A stretch of 64,000 nucleotides of DNA. Source: Bisporella sp. PMI_857 (Eukaryota; Ascomycota; Leotiomycetes; Helotiales; Helotiaceae). This document shows, in pieces, positions 22,171 to 33,926 of the stretch. A program made the translations under genes and the position numbers. Position 1 is the first letter of the stretch. Each line of letters opens with the position of its first letter. The notes under the pieces are model-generated. The model saw only the letters and a program-made list of their open reading frames with translations, had not been told where the DNA came from and searched no databases. The DNA lies in NCBI GenBank assembly GCA_021307315.1, contig JAJSPD010000100.1, positions 1 to 64,000 on the forward strand, in the 5' to 3' direction.

Positions 22171-22560
22171 AGCTGGGAGCGTAAAGTCACGTGGAGTTGT
22201 ACGGCCGTATTATACCGTATTACGGCTGTACGTATTATATATGAATTATTTTACGGCGGTGCTATTCCGTACGTATTTTTGGCTAAATCTGTACGGCCGT
22301 ACGTATTATGGGGTAAAAATACGGCCGTATGTACGGGGTATACACTACTGGCTACACTGCGTTTAGAGAAAGCCTATAATTCTGTCGAAGTCAGTCACGT
22401 GTAAGTAATATTTATCGAGCCAATAAAATCATTAGAAAATCTAAAAAAAGAAAGCGGTAAAAGAAGCACAGCGGCAATATCCCTCGATATTTAACTTACT
22501 ACATTGCTTTAGTATTACGCAACAACTTTGCTTTTAACAACTTCTTAACAACAAGCTTAT

Positions 22561-23264
22561 TGTAACAGCCAGGGTCGGTTTAAGACGGCCATCGTGACAG
22601 CCTAACAGCCAGCCGAAGGCTTTTCAGCTGTAGTACTTTCAGGGCTGCAAGCGGCACGCTCCGCCCATGGCCAGCCACAGGCTTACAGCTACAGCAGCCC
22701 CAGCAGCCACAGGCTCACAGCTACAGCAGCCCCAGCAGCCACAGGCTCACAGCCCCAGCAGCTCCAACAGCTACAGGCTCACAGCTACAGCACAGTGGAA
22801 GATATAAGGAACAGTTAGAGCTTTCTGAACAAAGCAAGCTTGAGTTTTTCCTTCCATGTTAGACTTACAAGCATACTTCTAATTGTAACAACTCAAGCTG
22901 AACAGGGATCTTGATCCGTAGATCTAGGTAGAAGGACTCAGAGGTGTGAACAACTATCAATTGTTATAACTAAGAGAACAAGCTACAGACAGAAGAAGGG
23001 AAGGAAAGCAGTGCCTTATATACAGGAGGCTGGCCAGGGGCCAGCGTAAGCGAGCCCTGTAGCATCGGTCGCCAAGCTCTGGGTTGCCGAGCCCTGTGGT
23101 AGCAGGGGCCAAGCTCTACCGAGCTCTGCAGTGTCTGGCGCCAAGCTCGAGATAGGGCCAGGGCCGTGACACTAATATCAATTCATCACTATTGCAACTA
23201 CATCGCTAGTCACATATTTTATCTGTTATATTGCAATCCCTCCTGCTGCCCTCTATTTGTTACA
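22561..23264 (+). repeat. Solo LTR (704 bp) with CTTAT target duplication
   Basis: It starts TGTAACAGCC, ends TTTGTTACA and is flanked by CTTAT on both sides (22556-22560 and 23265-23269). The left third holds imperfect tandem repeats of CCACAGGCTCACAGCTACAG-type units (about 22670-22795). No internal retrotransposon coding sequence or second LTR is present. It shares two blocks, in opposite orientation, with the 300-bp LTR inside the hAT elements and contains about 260 bp absent from that shorter form. Confidence 0.85.
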
Positions 23265-23365
23265 CTTATAAGCGCTGAAATTATCTATCAACAGCAATAC
23301 AGATTTGCTTTTCATTTTCTTGTCGAAATCTAGCAAGAATTCTTTAAAAATTACGCTGTTCATCC

Positions 23366-23568
23366 TGTCACGGCACGTAGGATAGGAGCAACGGCTCAAA
23401 GTAATACGGGTAAGAATCGAGAATAATAGAACTACAGAACTATGGAAGTAGAAAGGGAAGCCTCTATACAGGAGTTCGGATCACGTGACGTGCTACGCGA
23501 GTGTTCCCACGGGTGCCTTACAGGCCGTCAGGCCTTATAGAAGCCGTAGGCGCGCCAGCGCCGTGACA
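23366..23568. repeat. Possible LTR-like repeat ending TGTCACGGC/GCCGTGACA
   Basis: Inverted ends TGTCACGGC and GCCGTGACA bound 203 bp. TG...CA ends suggest an LTR, but the flanking 5-mers (CATCC and GCGCC) do not match, so this may be a remnant or a chance pairing. Confidence 0.35.
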
Positions 23569-24019
23569 GCGCCTTTGTTTCAGGAGGAACAGCCTCGCCG
23601 GTTGAAGGCGGCGCTGAGGATGATTTACTTAGCAATGTACGCCGCCGATGGTGTATTAGAAGAGCCGCTGCGCGCAAGGTTCCTTGTCGTACTTAATTGA
23701 AACAAAAAGGTTCGATATAGCGTGGGCTACAAAAGTTGGTGTTTTGGTGAGAATCGATATTTGAAAAGAAAATCGAGTAAGCTGAGAAAAGCTTGGCGCG
23801 CTAGGTAGCGTTCTGGCCAATCAGAGTGCGTTATTTCAAATCGTAACGTGCCAAGCATACGGCTCTATAACCTTTTTGTAAGCCCTATCAAAACGCCTTA
23901 AAACAACATCTGATTTATCATTTTTACGGCGTATGAAAAGAACGCTTTTAAAATTTCCTAAATACAATGGATTCCCTTCAATTATTGCAATTTCATTCTT
24001 TTCCCACTTCTTTGCCAGC
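23569..24019. other. Intergenic region upstream of the unknown gene
   Basis: No transposon end or conserved coding pattern was recognised. An in-frame ATG at 23933 could extend the downstream protein by 29 mostly hydrophobic residues. Confidence 0.35.
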
Positions 24020-25631
24020 ATGTCGAGCTTTCAGAACACTCAAAAATCGCAGATTTACGAGGTGTGGGAGGCAGCCTCGATATGTGAAGCTTTACCTTAC
24101 CAACACCCTACAGACTTCGTTGCCAAACGGTGTGTAGGCTGTAACCTTTATAATCCTCTTCTTTATACTGCAATTGATGGGCTATCTGTTCCAGTACCTT
24201 CAAAAATGGCCTCAGACGCTTCTGGATCGAAGCTTGCGTCGAAATTCGGCCCTCCAGCTCAAATCAACTCTTCGGACGGCCGCCAGCGCGTTGTAGATGA
24301 AGGGATAAGGAAAACGAAAAAGATCGAGGCTGAGAAAGCTCGTAAAGCGTTATTTGAGAATACAGATGATGAAATTGAAGTGGTGGGTTCCGAAATGGAG
24401 ACCAGTACATACAAGAAGAAAGGGAAGGAAATAGTGAAAAGGTCACATGGCGCTGAAGCTCGCATTCTAAGCATCAATAACACCAAGAAGCTCAGTATGT
24501 TTAAAGCTAAATATCAAGGTCTTTAGGTGCTAACTTTGCTTAGAGCCTCAGAACGTTGAGAAGTCGATTCTTTCTCTTTCGGTATCAGTTTGGTGTATCA
24601 ACTACTACGAAACCACCTCAAAATTCGGTCGTGAAACTATCATCGAATATCACAATAAAAGCATGGTTCAGTATGGAAAAACACTCTCTGTTCATATCCA
24701 CAATCGCTCTAAAATCAACGTGAACGACGATGGGCACGGATGGATCGAGTATGAGCTTATTATACCACGCTTTGTCAAGTACTTGACTGGCTGTAATGTT
24801 GGAGATAATACTTCACTTGTACGCCTTATTGATGACGCTGATTCAATCGCTTTCGCAAAATCAATCAACAAAAAGACGAAAGACGCTGTAGAGGTCGATA
24901 TGAAAGGCTTTTGGGGTTGTATAAATTGCCGCGATTTCCTTTTTACGCAAGATAATTTCAAGCACCCAAAGTCAGTGGTTTTGCTTCGGATTTTGAAGCT
25001 TACATTGCTGACTTTATACAGAGGCAAAAACTACGTCGAGGTTATTATATTGCTGAAGTTCAAGGAATCCTCACCAGCGCAACCTCGTAAAAGGCGCTTT
25101 CTCAACAACGCGGCCGTCGTAGAGGATGAGGAGGAGGAAGCTGAAAGCTCAAGCTCTTCGGGCTCTAATTCAGAGACCAATCTAATTTTGGGTGGTACAG
25201 ATGAATCTGACACTATCAACGACGAGGCGCTTGCTGGGCCGTCGAACAAACGCCAGCGCTTTGATCAAGAGGAGGAAGCTCATGATTGTAATTTCGATAT
25301 CGTTAATCCAAAAGAGCCAGGTAATTTCCTTGGAGAAGGTGGATATAGCCCATGGAGCCACCAAAAACCTCTACCGAAAGAGAAATCACCCGGCTTGTTT
25401 GTTACTGACGAAGAAGCATCTATTACCGTCGAATACCCTCTCAAAACGTCTGATCAAGGCTTGGATTACTGTTCTACCTCTTCTTCGGCGCTCTCTGATA
25501 TTGAGAGCGATCACGAGGTTCCTTCTCCACCGCAAGCTATTCAAGCACCTGCAATAGTTCCTAAAAAAGTCAGCAAACAGCTTACTTACTCGAGAAAAAG
25601 GAACCTTAGAAGAAGTGCTAAACAGGCCTAA
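24020..25631 (+). CDS. Unrecognised spliced gene, about 500-520 residues
   Basis: Exon 1 is 24020-24494. A 49-bp intron follows (GTATGT, branch GCTAAC, TTAG; 24495-24543), then a second exon to 25631; the join keeps frame. A further 51-bp segment, 24971-25021, has intron signals (GTCAGT, GCTGAC, TATACAG) but is open and a multiple of three, so it may be spliced or retained. The product begins MSSFQNTQKSQIYEVWEAAS with a CxxC pair (CVGCN), a basic middle rich in K/R/E and a second Cys pair (CINC). The C-terminal third is acidic and serine-rich, ending in basic SRKRNLRRSAK. I recognise no domain. The charged, low-complexity tail suggests a nuclear or chromatin protein, but that is a guess. The start could be 23933. 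Confidence 0.55.
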
Positions 25632-26003
25632 TTTCACAAGTTGTAAAGTCTTTTTTTCTTTCTTTTCATTGTTATTGATTAGTTTAAGGATGGTTTATAT
25701 AGTCTGTTTTTGATTACTTTTGTACGGTATTCTATGGCAATATAGCTTTAAATACATCCTTATTTGCCCCTGAAATCATCTCAATTCTATGCTTTTTCAA
25801 CCTCTTTAATACGTAAGTTGATTTCTATTTTTACAAGTTAAATAGTAGTAATTGCGATTTGCGATTTGCAATTGTTTTCTATTGTTACGTGCCTATTTTG
25901 ATTTGCGATTTGCAATTTGATCAAATATCATTTTCTATTACCTCATTTTGCGTTTTAAGCGTATGGTAGTTATATCATGCGGTATAACTCAACATGATGG
26001 GTT
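25632..26003. other. AT-rich convergent intergenic region
   Basis: The 3' ends of two convergent genes face each other here. The sequence is AT-rich with a repeated GCGATTTGCAATT-type word around 25852-25920. No gene was recognised. Confidence 0.4.
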
Positions 26004-28135
26004 TTAAGTAAAGTGAGGGAGAAATTGTGCCCAGTTCACAGTCTGGTACACAGCTGCTGGCATTGAGGAAAAGCAGTAAAAAACCAATACAATAAGTCCC
26101 AACCGAGCAAGAATATAGACTGCAAGTAACAAACACAAGACCGCAGCTTTCATGTTTGACCCTAAATACCTCAAAGGTCTTCCTAAGTGATCGAGATAAT
26201 CCACAGGCATAATGACTACGACGACTGCAAGTGGCCCTGTGCCCGTAGCTGCAAGTGCGAAACTTCTCCAAATTGTTCGGATAGTTGATGTTGGGAAGTC
26301 CCATTGCCAAGCTCCGAGATGGAAAGCTGAAAAGAGTGTACCGGCGCCATAGAACGTTATACATGTAGCAAAATCTCGGTCGATTGGGATCCAGTGTGAC
26401 TTTCCAAAGACGTTGCTTATCAATCCGCCCAGTGCCTTTTCAAACCTCACTAATTTCTTGCCCGCGTCTTCTAAGTTATTTGCAGCCATATCTAAAAGCT
26501 TCTCGAAAGTCAGGTCAGGAGGCGGGCTAGGCGGGCTACTAGAGCTCGGAGAGCTTGGAATTTCCGTTTTTAATCGCCACGCGAAATAACATTCTAGATA
26601 GTGGCGTTCTGACGGGGGATTGGCAAAAGAATTAAAATAATGAAGACTCGATGCCCGTTTGATTGCTGCGATGGTCGCTGGGATATTACTATCGTAGGTT
26701 GCATAGATAGTAACTGGACGTTCCACACCAAACGGTTTGTTCCACCACAAAACGTACATAATGAGTGCGCAAAAAACTAAAGCTATAGTTGCAAGCTCCA
26801 GTTCTGTTATCGGAAGGCCGACCGAAACTCGTGCTATGCTCTGAGCTACCAACCAGATGGATTGCACACAGGCAAACAATTTTGCAAAAATATCGGCCTT
26901 ACTAACATCGTCGATCTCTTCTTTGTGCATCAATTGGAGACCGGGAAATTTGTCCAGAATGGGGTCTTTATTAAACTGTTAGTTGTGGATGTGCGGACGG
27001 TAGGAACTTGAACGAGCAATAAAACTAAGTCAAACTGAACAAATTTTTACGCAAGAACATAATGTCAACAAATCTAGCTTTAATACTGACCTAAACTTTT
27101 CCAATTCGGTAACAAAAGTTCAAGTGGACGTGTGATCTCATCATTCTTCTGCTGATGGGATGGGAATACAATTTTGATCCGAAGGCCGCCCATGTTGGCC
27201 AGAAAAGCATGAGTCTTGCTGATCTCGCGTCTCCTCGGGATAATTTCGATGATGGAAGAAGGATTTTTGTAGAAGCCGGAGTCGTAGAGTTCGTGGGTCA
27301 CGAAGCCTTCCTTCTCGAGGATTTTGTCTTCTTCAGTCTGCTTTGGTCTTTCCTCTACCACTTTTCCTTCACTCGTGCCTCCCTTTAGGCTGTCCTCTTT
27401 TACTTTTTCCCCCTCTTCAATCTGCCTCGGTCCTTCCTTTTCCCCTACCACTTTTCCTTCACTCGTGCCTCCGTTTAGGCTGTCTTCTTTTACCCTTTCC
27501 CCTTCGTTCACGTTCTCTTTCCTGTTCTCGTCTCTTCCCTCCTGGGATTCTCGCGCAAAGAGATGTTGATCCATAGCAATGGCGACACCAATCTCTGGGG
27601 CCAGAATGATCGTGATTATAAAGCCGATTGTTTTGGACCACCTCCACCAAAGTAGTCTTTCAGGCCAATAAGGCACGGTATGCCACAACTTGTGCCACCC
27701 TGCATCTCGTTCCTCGTTGCTTGGAACGTTGAAATGAATACATTTCCAAGCGCAGACCAAAAGTATCGAAAAACAACTCCATAAGATGTCTGAAGTACTT
27801 CTTCCTGGAGATGACGAGACCCAGCCTACCCGGCCTTCATTGGACGTAATATTAGCCGCTATAGTTCGAGCGAAAGCGCCCTGGAATGCCGTGGGCGGAG
27901 AAATGCTCGGAGTGATGATCATGCTGCGCCTAATGATGAGCCGCCGAGGTCGAAAATTATCAAAGTGGGCCAGATAATATCCCCGATTCTGAAGAAGAGG
28001 ATTGAAGAGAGAACTGGGTGGTTGAAAAGATTTATTGGTTGGGTGCCTGCTTGAAGACAAGCAGGAAGGCTGTGTGGAGACAAAGGATTGGTCTTGTCCC
28101 ACCCCCAACATTGCTTCTCGTAGAGCCTCACGCAT
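26004..28135 (-). CDS. Multi-pass membrane protein of a fungal-specific orphan family
   Basis: Exon 1 (28135-27091) and exon 2 (26965-26004) flank a 125-bp intron (GTCAGT...AAAG). The frame is kept and the protein has 668 residues from the ATG at 28135. The hydrophobic stretch DILWSCFSILLVCAWKCIHFNVPS, the APEIG element and SKTHAFLANMGG in exon 1, and VGLPITELELATIALVF...LWWNKPFGVERPV in exon 2, are the recurring signature of uncharacterised fungal membrane proteins common in mushrooms and ascomycetes. Between them is a charged insert of about 80 residues in which GGTSEGKVV occurs twice. Five or six more hydrophobic segments follow to the C-terminus. The function is unknown. The N-terminal 100 residues are poorly conserved in appearance, so the start is uncertain. 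Confidence 0.75.
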
Positions 28136-28304
28136 ATTTGACTGGCGCAGAGACAACTTGGCTTCGCTTCAAATTTCCGAAATGAGATCAAGAGCAAGCC
28201 TCAAACTCGAAGCGCAAATTCTACTCGCCCACTGTTGAAGAAGTGTGGTGTCACAAGCTTTTCAATTCGGGGACGATTGAGTGGCATCACCTTTTCATCC
28301 GGAA

Positions 28305-28413
28305 GAAGCGTACAAGCTTGGTATTGCGTACAAATTACTTGTGCGTACACATAACTTATGCGTACAAGCTTAGTATTGCGTACAAATTACTTGTGCGTAC
28401 ACATAACTCATGC
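28305..28413 (+). repeat. Two tandem copies of a 54-bp unit at the MULE-1 insertion site
   Basis: The unit begins GCGTACAAGCTTGGTATTGC and contains ACTTGTGCGTACACATAAC. The second copy ends at the MULE target duplication AACTCATGC. The function is unknown. Confidence 0.7.
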
Positions 28414-31400
28414 GGGTGTCGATACACCTACACCATGGTGTACGTTTAAGTTTTTTAGTCAGCAGTTTCCCCCACCAAAACACCAAACACCACCACCCCA
28501 AATCATTATTGTTACGGACCTAAAAGCAACGCAGCGCGTCGATACGGATCCGTAAAGCAACTGATTCTCGATTAGAATTACTGTTCTACCCTGTATCCTT
28601 ATGGATACTCAATTTGCAATGCCAATCGCTCCTTCTCCACGAGTATTGGTATCACCATCACCATCACTACCGCCGCCTCCTATTACAGCACTTGCTTTAA
28701 TGCCTCCCCCTCCAGAAGCTACGTATAACTCTCAACAAGAGCTATATCAATCAATACAAGCCTGGGCAGCTAGTCATCATTTTGCCTTTCGGATTGGCCG
28801 ATCAAAAACAATTAACAAAAGTTTACGGAAGAAAATATTCTACGAGTGCGACCGTAGTGGTCAACCCCCACCTGATAACTACTTACAGGGCTCTTTACAG
28901 GCCCGTAAACGACACACAAGTACCCGTAAAACAGGTTGTCAGTTCTCAGTCACAGCTCTAGAAACACCTAGTTTACAGTGGGAAGTTCGACATCGAGATG
29001 GAGCTCAATACAATACTCACAACCATCCTCCGAGCCATGCAATATCTTCGCACCCAAAACACCGCCAACTTGCTCAAGAAGATATTAATAAAGCAAAACA
29101 GCTCCATTCTGCTGGTGTGTATTTTTCCGGGTAGTTTACAGGTAACTAAAGGACGTAGGGATCAAACCACGAGACTCTGTAGCTTTTCTTCGACAAAACA
29201 CTTCTGTTGCTTTCCAGACCCAAGATATTTATAATTTGAATGCTTCTTTTAAACGGGAGCAATTACATGGATTATCAGCAAATGATGCGCTTATTCAGCA
29301 CCTTACAAGTAAAGAAATACATTTCCAGATACAAGTTACGGGCCAAAACAGGACCGAGTATCTCTTTATTGCATATCCGGAGTCTATACAGCTAGCACAA
29401 AATAACCAAGATGTTGTTTTAGTTGATAGCACATATAAAACAAACAAGTTTAATATGCCGCTTCTTCATATAGTTGGTAAGTTTACGGGCTGTAAATATA
29501 ACTTTACGAGTTAAATTGTATTTGATAATTATTACTTGTAAACAAAGAGCCTAACTAGTAGTTTTAAAAATAGGAATTACAAACTCTGGCAAAACATTCT
29601 CAATGGGCTTTTGTTTCCTTCCTGGAGAATCTGCTCCTGATTATACTTGGGCATTTCAACAACTCCAACGGGTCGGTATTAGTCCGAACGTACTAGTTAT
29701 GGATGGTGATGATGCTGTAAAAAATGCTTCTGAATTTGTTTTTCCGGACACTCCAACTATGCTATGTATTTGGCACGTAAATCAACGTGTACTAGCTTAC
29801 TGTAAAAGCTTGCTCGGAGACAATTGGCCAGAGTTTAATACTTTATGGCAAAAAGTTCTTTATGCTCAAACAGTAGACCAATATGAAGAGTATTGGTTAC
29901 AGCTACAGACTAAATATTCAACTGAACAGTTTCAGAAATGTATTAATTACCTTCGTAAAGAGTGGCTAAAAGATGGCCAAAAAGAGCGGCTAGTTACAGC
30001 TTGGACCAGCCATTATATGCACTTTGGAACTCAAACAACGTCACGGTAAGTTCTTAAAGCCGGAATAAATATTTACGAGCTTAAACTAATCAAATTTGGT
30101 CCGTAGAGGTGAAGGTGCTCATGCATATATTAAGCAATACCTTGGAGGCAAAAAAACAAAAGGCGACTTATTATCGACTTGGCTTAATATTGAAAGTGCA
30201 ATTATTAACCAAGTTATCGATATACAGACTTCTACAGCTAGTGAACGAGACTCAGTACCTTTAAATCTCGACCGTAAGCTGTACCGTGGTGTTTTTGGGG
30301 TTATTACCTGGCATGCACTTCGACTTGTTCAGCGCCATATTGAAGCTGTGTCTCGTCCGTTAAAGCCGTGTACTGGAGCTTTTACACGAGCAATGGGATT
30401 ACCTTGTGCACATACTTGTGACATAAAAAAAGATACTACTGGCCTTACTCCTGCAGATTTCCATAACCACTGGTACTGGGACCGTGAAAGTACTCAATTG
30501 CCACTTCTAGACCCTTTACGGGTTAAAGGACCAGGCCGTTCCGCTATTACGGACCGAAATACAGGCCGTATTTTATCTGTAGGAGAATTACAACCAGGAA
30601 AACAACTTCCAGTTTGTTCTGCATGTCATAACCAAGGTCATATCCGTACAAGTCGGAATTGCCCGATTAAGCTTCGGGCTTCAATTGCTACTCAAAACCA
30701 AATACTTCAGGATTTAGAAGTATCACAGTTTCAACAACTTACAGCTCAAACGTCTTTAGTATTTACAGACTCTCAAGTAGCTGTAAATGAGCTAGCTAGT
30801 CCGCCTCCAATAACTTTCCGGGTTCCGAATAGCATTCCGAGCTCACCAGAGCCTTTTTACGAGCAGTTTAGTCGGCCAGAAAGGTCTTACGAACTAGAAT
30901 CAGAACCGGAATCGTCGCTTGAAATACTACCACCAAAGCCATTAGCGCCAGATCGTCCAGAAGTATTAATACAAAGCTATATAGCTAACAAAGAAGCATG
31001 GCTTAAAGCTCATCCGTCCGTAAGGCCTATAGACTACCGCAAAGCTCGGAAATGGAAAACTTTACAACCGAAAATCTTAAAAGAGCAACTGTGGCTTATG
31101 CCAAAAGAGCGCCGTGATCTTCAAGGTAATATTATAGCTACTGAAGCTAATTGGACACTTGAAGAGATAATGATATGGGTAGATAATGACGAGGAGCTCC
31201 AAGAGCAAGCTAATCGGCAGGTAGAATCTGAATTCAGAGCAAATGGGAACAAACATGCCGTAAATAGCGGAAAGGATCTGTGGAATGCGATTACGGACGA
31301 AGTAACAAGAAATCAAGAAAGATATATCCTTTAAAGAGTATCTTGCGGAATACTTACGGGTTTTTTACAGTTATACTATTTCTTAATGTATTCTCAACTT

Positions 31401-31741
31401 TAAAAAGCTAACGCTGTAGTGTATTTACAGTGCTGTATTTGTATTTTTGGCCCGTACTTGTAACTGAAACGCCTGTAAACCGCACAAAACACCCCGCTGT
31501 ATTACACATACAACAAATTGCTAAGCATCACCAGGTATTAGCTGAATTGTATAATAAAAAAGCAGACTGCACAAAAGATAAATTTACAAAATAATAAGTT
31601 TACGGGTCCGTATCGGTGCGCTGCGTTGCTTTTAGGTCCGTAACAATAATGATTTGGGGTGGTGGTGTTTGGTGTTTTGGTGGGGGAAACTGCTGACTAA
31701 AAAACTTAAACGTACACCATGGTGTAGGTGTATCGACACCC
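28414..31741 (+). mobile_element. Hop-like MULE transposon 1, structurally intact (3328 bp)
   Basis: Terminal inverted repeats of about 143 bp start GGGTGTCGATACACC; the first 124 bp match perfectly between the ends. A 9-bp duplication, AACTCATGC, flanks the element (28405-28413 and 31742-31750). The transposase gene between the TIRs is open once its introns are removed. TIR length, duplication size and protein size fit the fungal Hop group of Mutator-like elements. Confidence 0.95.
28601..31334 (+). CDS. MULE-1 transposase (Hop-like), four exons, 843 residues
   Basis: The inferred exons are 28601-29114, 29159-29476, 29574-30045 and 30107-31334, with introns of 44, 97 and 61 bp. All joins keep frame and total 844 codons. 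The N-terminus has a FAR1-like DNA-binding region (CDRSGQP..., RKTGCQFSV, HNHPPSH). The MULE catalytic core includes VVLVDSTYKTNKFNMPLL, LVMDGDDAVKNA and MLCIWHVNQ. CTGAFTRAMGLPCAHTC is a SWIM-like zinc motif, and CSACHNQGHIRTSRNCP is a zinc knuckle. It would bind the TIRs and cut and paste the element in the nucleus. No damage was seen. Confidence 0.92.
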
Positions 31742-31848
31742 AACTCATGCATACAAGCTTACAAATGAAGCACGGATGATGGGGCTTCGACTACACTGAC
31801 CCCTGGGGGTCAGTTTAGAATTATGACTAAGCGCGTTCTGCACCCCAC

Positions 31849-31932
31849 CAAGCCTGTAAACACAGGGCAACAAGCCTGTAACACAGGGCAATAAGCCTGT
31901 AAACACAGGGCAATCAGCCTGTAAACACAGAA
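31849..31932 (+). repeat. About four tandem 22-bp repeats in MULE-2
   Basis: The unit AAGCCTGTAAACACAGGGCAA is repeated with small changes, directly inside the left TIR. Scattered related words (ACAGGCTTGCAG, CAGGGCTGCAAACGG) continue to about 32110 and resemble those in the LTR at 22561. Such arrays may bind transposase. Confidence 0.7.
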
Positions 31933-32858
31933 CAGCCAGCCTCAGGGCCGCAGACAGCGTAACTACATGGCCAGCTACAGGCTTGCAATTACAACGAGAG
32001 CGTATGACCTAGACAGTTATAGGCTTCAGCTGCAGTACTTTCAGGGCTGCAAACGGCATAAACAGCCTATGGCCAACTACAGGTTTGCAGATACAGCAGG
32101 TACAGGCTTGCAGTCTTTGCAAAAAGGTATAACCTAGACTATTGGGGCTTTAGCTGCTAAAGTACTTTCGAAAATACTAAATCACAAGCTTAGTAACTGT
32201 AAAGAAAAATACAAAGTTTGTTTGTTATAATAACAAAAAATACACAAACTGTTTTGGCTAGTAATCGCGTTTCTATAAGTCCTTTTGGTGGGTGCGGAAC
32301 GTGTACCCTGTACCCCACTACAACTCTTGTAAAATCACCCTGTAAACATAACTACGAGCCTGTAAAGCAATCAAAGCTTCAGTAATTACTGTTTTTTAGT
32401 TGTAAAATGACCTAAAAACTCTAAATCATAACTCTACATAATATATCTCTCTTGATCTCTAGCAACATCGTCCGTGATTGCTCTCCATACATCGTTTACA
32501 CCCCGTAAGCTATGCTTTTTTCCGTTTACTTCAAAGTCCGATTCTACTTGTTTTTCGGCTTGGTTTTCAAGTCTTTCTTCATTATCCAGCCATATCGTAA
32601 TCTCTTCAAGTGTCCAGTTAGCTTTGCTAGCTATAATATTACCCTGAAGACTTCGGCGCTCTCTTGGCATAAGCCATAGCTGTTCCCGTAAGATTTTGGG
32701 CTGTAAAGTTTTCCATTTCCGGGCTTTACGGTAGTTTGCAGGCCGTACACTTGGGTGGGCTTTTAGCCATGCTTCTTTTTCAGCCATATAACTTTGTATT
32801 AAAACTTCCGGGCGGTCTGGTGCTAGTTCTTTCGGTAATTCTACAACTATAGACTGAA

Positions 32859-32894
<36 letters not shown>

Positions 32895-33926
32895 ATTCTG
32901 ATTCCGGTTCCGGTTCCGGTTCCGGTTCGGGTAGTACTGGTTCGATTTCTTGATTATACTGCCCGTAAGAGTTTTCTTGTGAGCTGGGTATATCTCCTGG
33001 TATATTTTCCGGAATCCGGAAAGTCGGTATTGAGCTACTAGGTGCTTCTACGGATATTTGAGAGTCCGTAACTAGTGAAAGCGCTGGAACTGTAGCCGTA
33101 TTCCGCAGTACAGCTTGAGACTGTAACGCTTCAATATCTTGAAGTATCTGGCTTTGTGTGGCAATTGAAGCTTGAAGCTTAAGTGGGCAGTTGCGACTTT
33201 GACGAGTATGACCTTGATTATGGCATGCAGAACAAACTGGAGCTCGTTTTGGCAATTGTACTTCTCCTGTAGAAAGAATCCGACCAGTTCTATTATTTAT
33301 ACGGGCCTTATTATTAGGCTTTCTAACTTGTAAAGGATCAAGAAGCGGCCGTAAACTATTTTCGCGGTCCCAATACCAGTGTAAGTGAAAGTCTTCTGGA
33401 ACGAGACCAGTAGTAGCTTTTTTGCTGTCACAAACATGAGCACAAGGCAATCCCATACTACGCGTAAAAGCTCCTGTACATGGTTTTAAAGGATAAGATA
33501 CAGCTTCAATATGACGCTGAACAAGCCGAAGTGCGTACCAGGTAACAACTCCAAATACGCCACGGTAAAGCTTACGGTCCAGATTTAGAGGTGTAAAATC
33601 TCGTTCACTAGCTGTAAAGGCCCGAATTGAAGTAATTTGGTTTGTAATAGCATTTTCAATATTTAGCCATGTTGAATATAAGTCTCCTTTGGTTTTTTTG
33701 CCTCCAAGGTATTGCTTAATATATGCATGAGCACTTTCGCCTCTACGGTTTAAATTTGAGTTAGCTTAAGTCTGTAAATAGTATTTACAAGTCGATAAGT
33801 ACTATTTATAAGTCCGTAAATACTTACCGAGATGTAGTTTGAGTTCCAAAGTGCGTGTACGAGCTTGTCCAGGCTGTAACTAAGCGCTCTTTTTGGCCGT
33901 CTTTTAGCCATTCTTTGCGAAGGTAA

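Larger units (their letters stand above)
18429..22359 (+). mobile_element. hAT transposon copy 1 (3931 bp)
   Basis: The terminal inverted repeats are CAGTGTAGCCAGTAGT at 18429 and ACTACTGGCTACACTG ending at 22359. The 8-bp duplication CGTTTAGA (18421-18428 and 22360-22367) identifies a hAT element. Its target is the coding sequence of an older pogo transposase. Both subterminal regions are packed with CCGTACGG/GTACGGCCGTA words, likely transposase binding sites. It contains two solo LTRs (18792-19091 and 19121-19380) and a damaged transposase gene. Outside the LTR at 19121 and a few indels it is nearly identical to hAT-2 at 49273. Confidence 0.95.

Noticed and set aside
23366..23568. Confident solo LTR call
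   Set aside because: The ends form a TG...CA inverted pair but the flanking 5-mers differ, so it is listed only as a low-confidence repeat.
27155..27650. ORFs on the plus strand rich in P/L/S over the charged insert of the membrane protein
   Set aside because: They are antisense shadows of the Glu/Lys-rich repeat of the minus-strand gene.
31783..31850. MULE-1 and MULE-2 as one composite element
   Set aside because: Each has its own TIR sequence and its own distinct target-site duplication, so they are independent insertions.
31849..31932. CRISPR array
   Set aside because: The 22-bp units are adjacent, with no unique spacers, in a eukaryotic MULE subterminal region.
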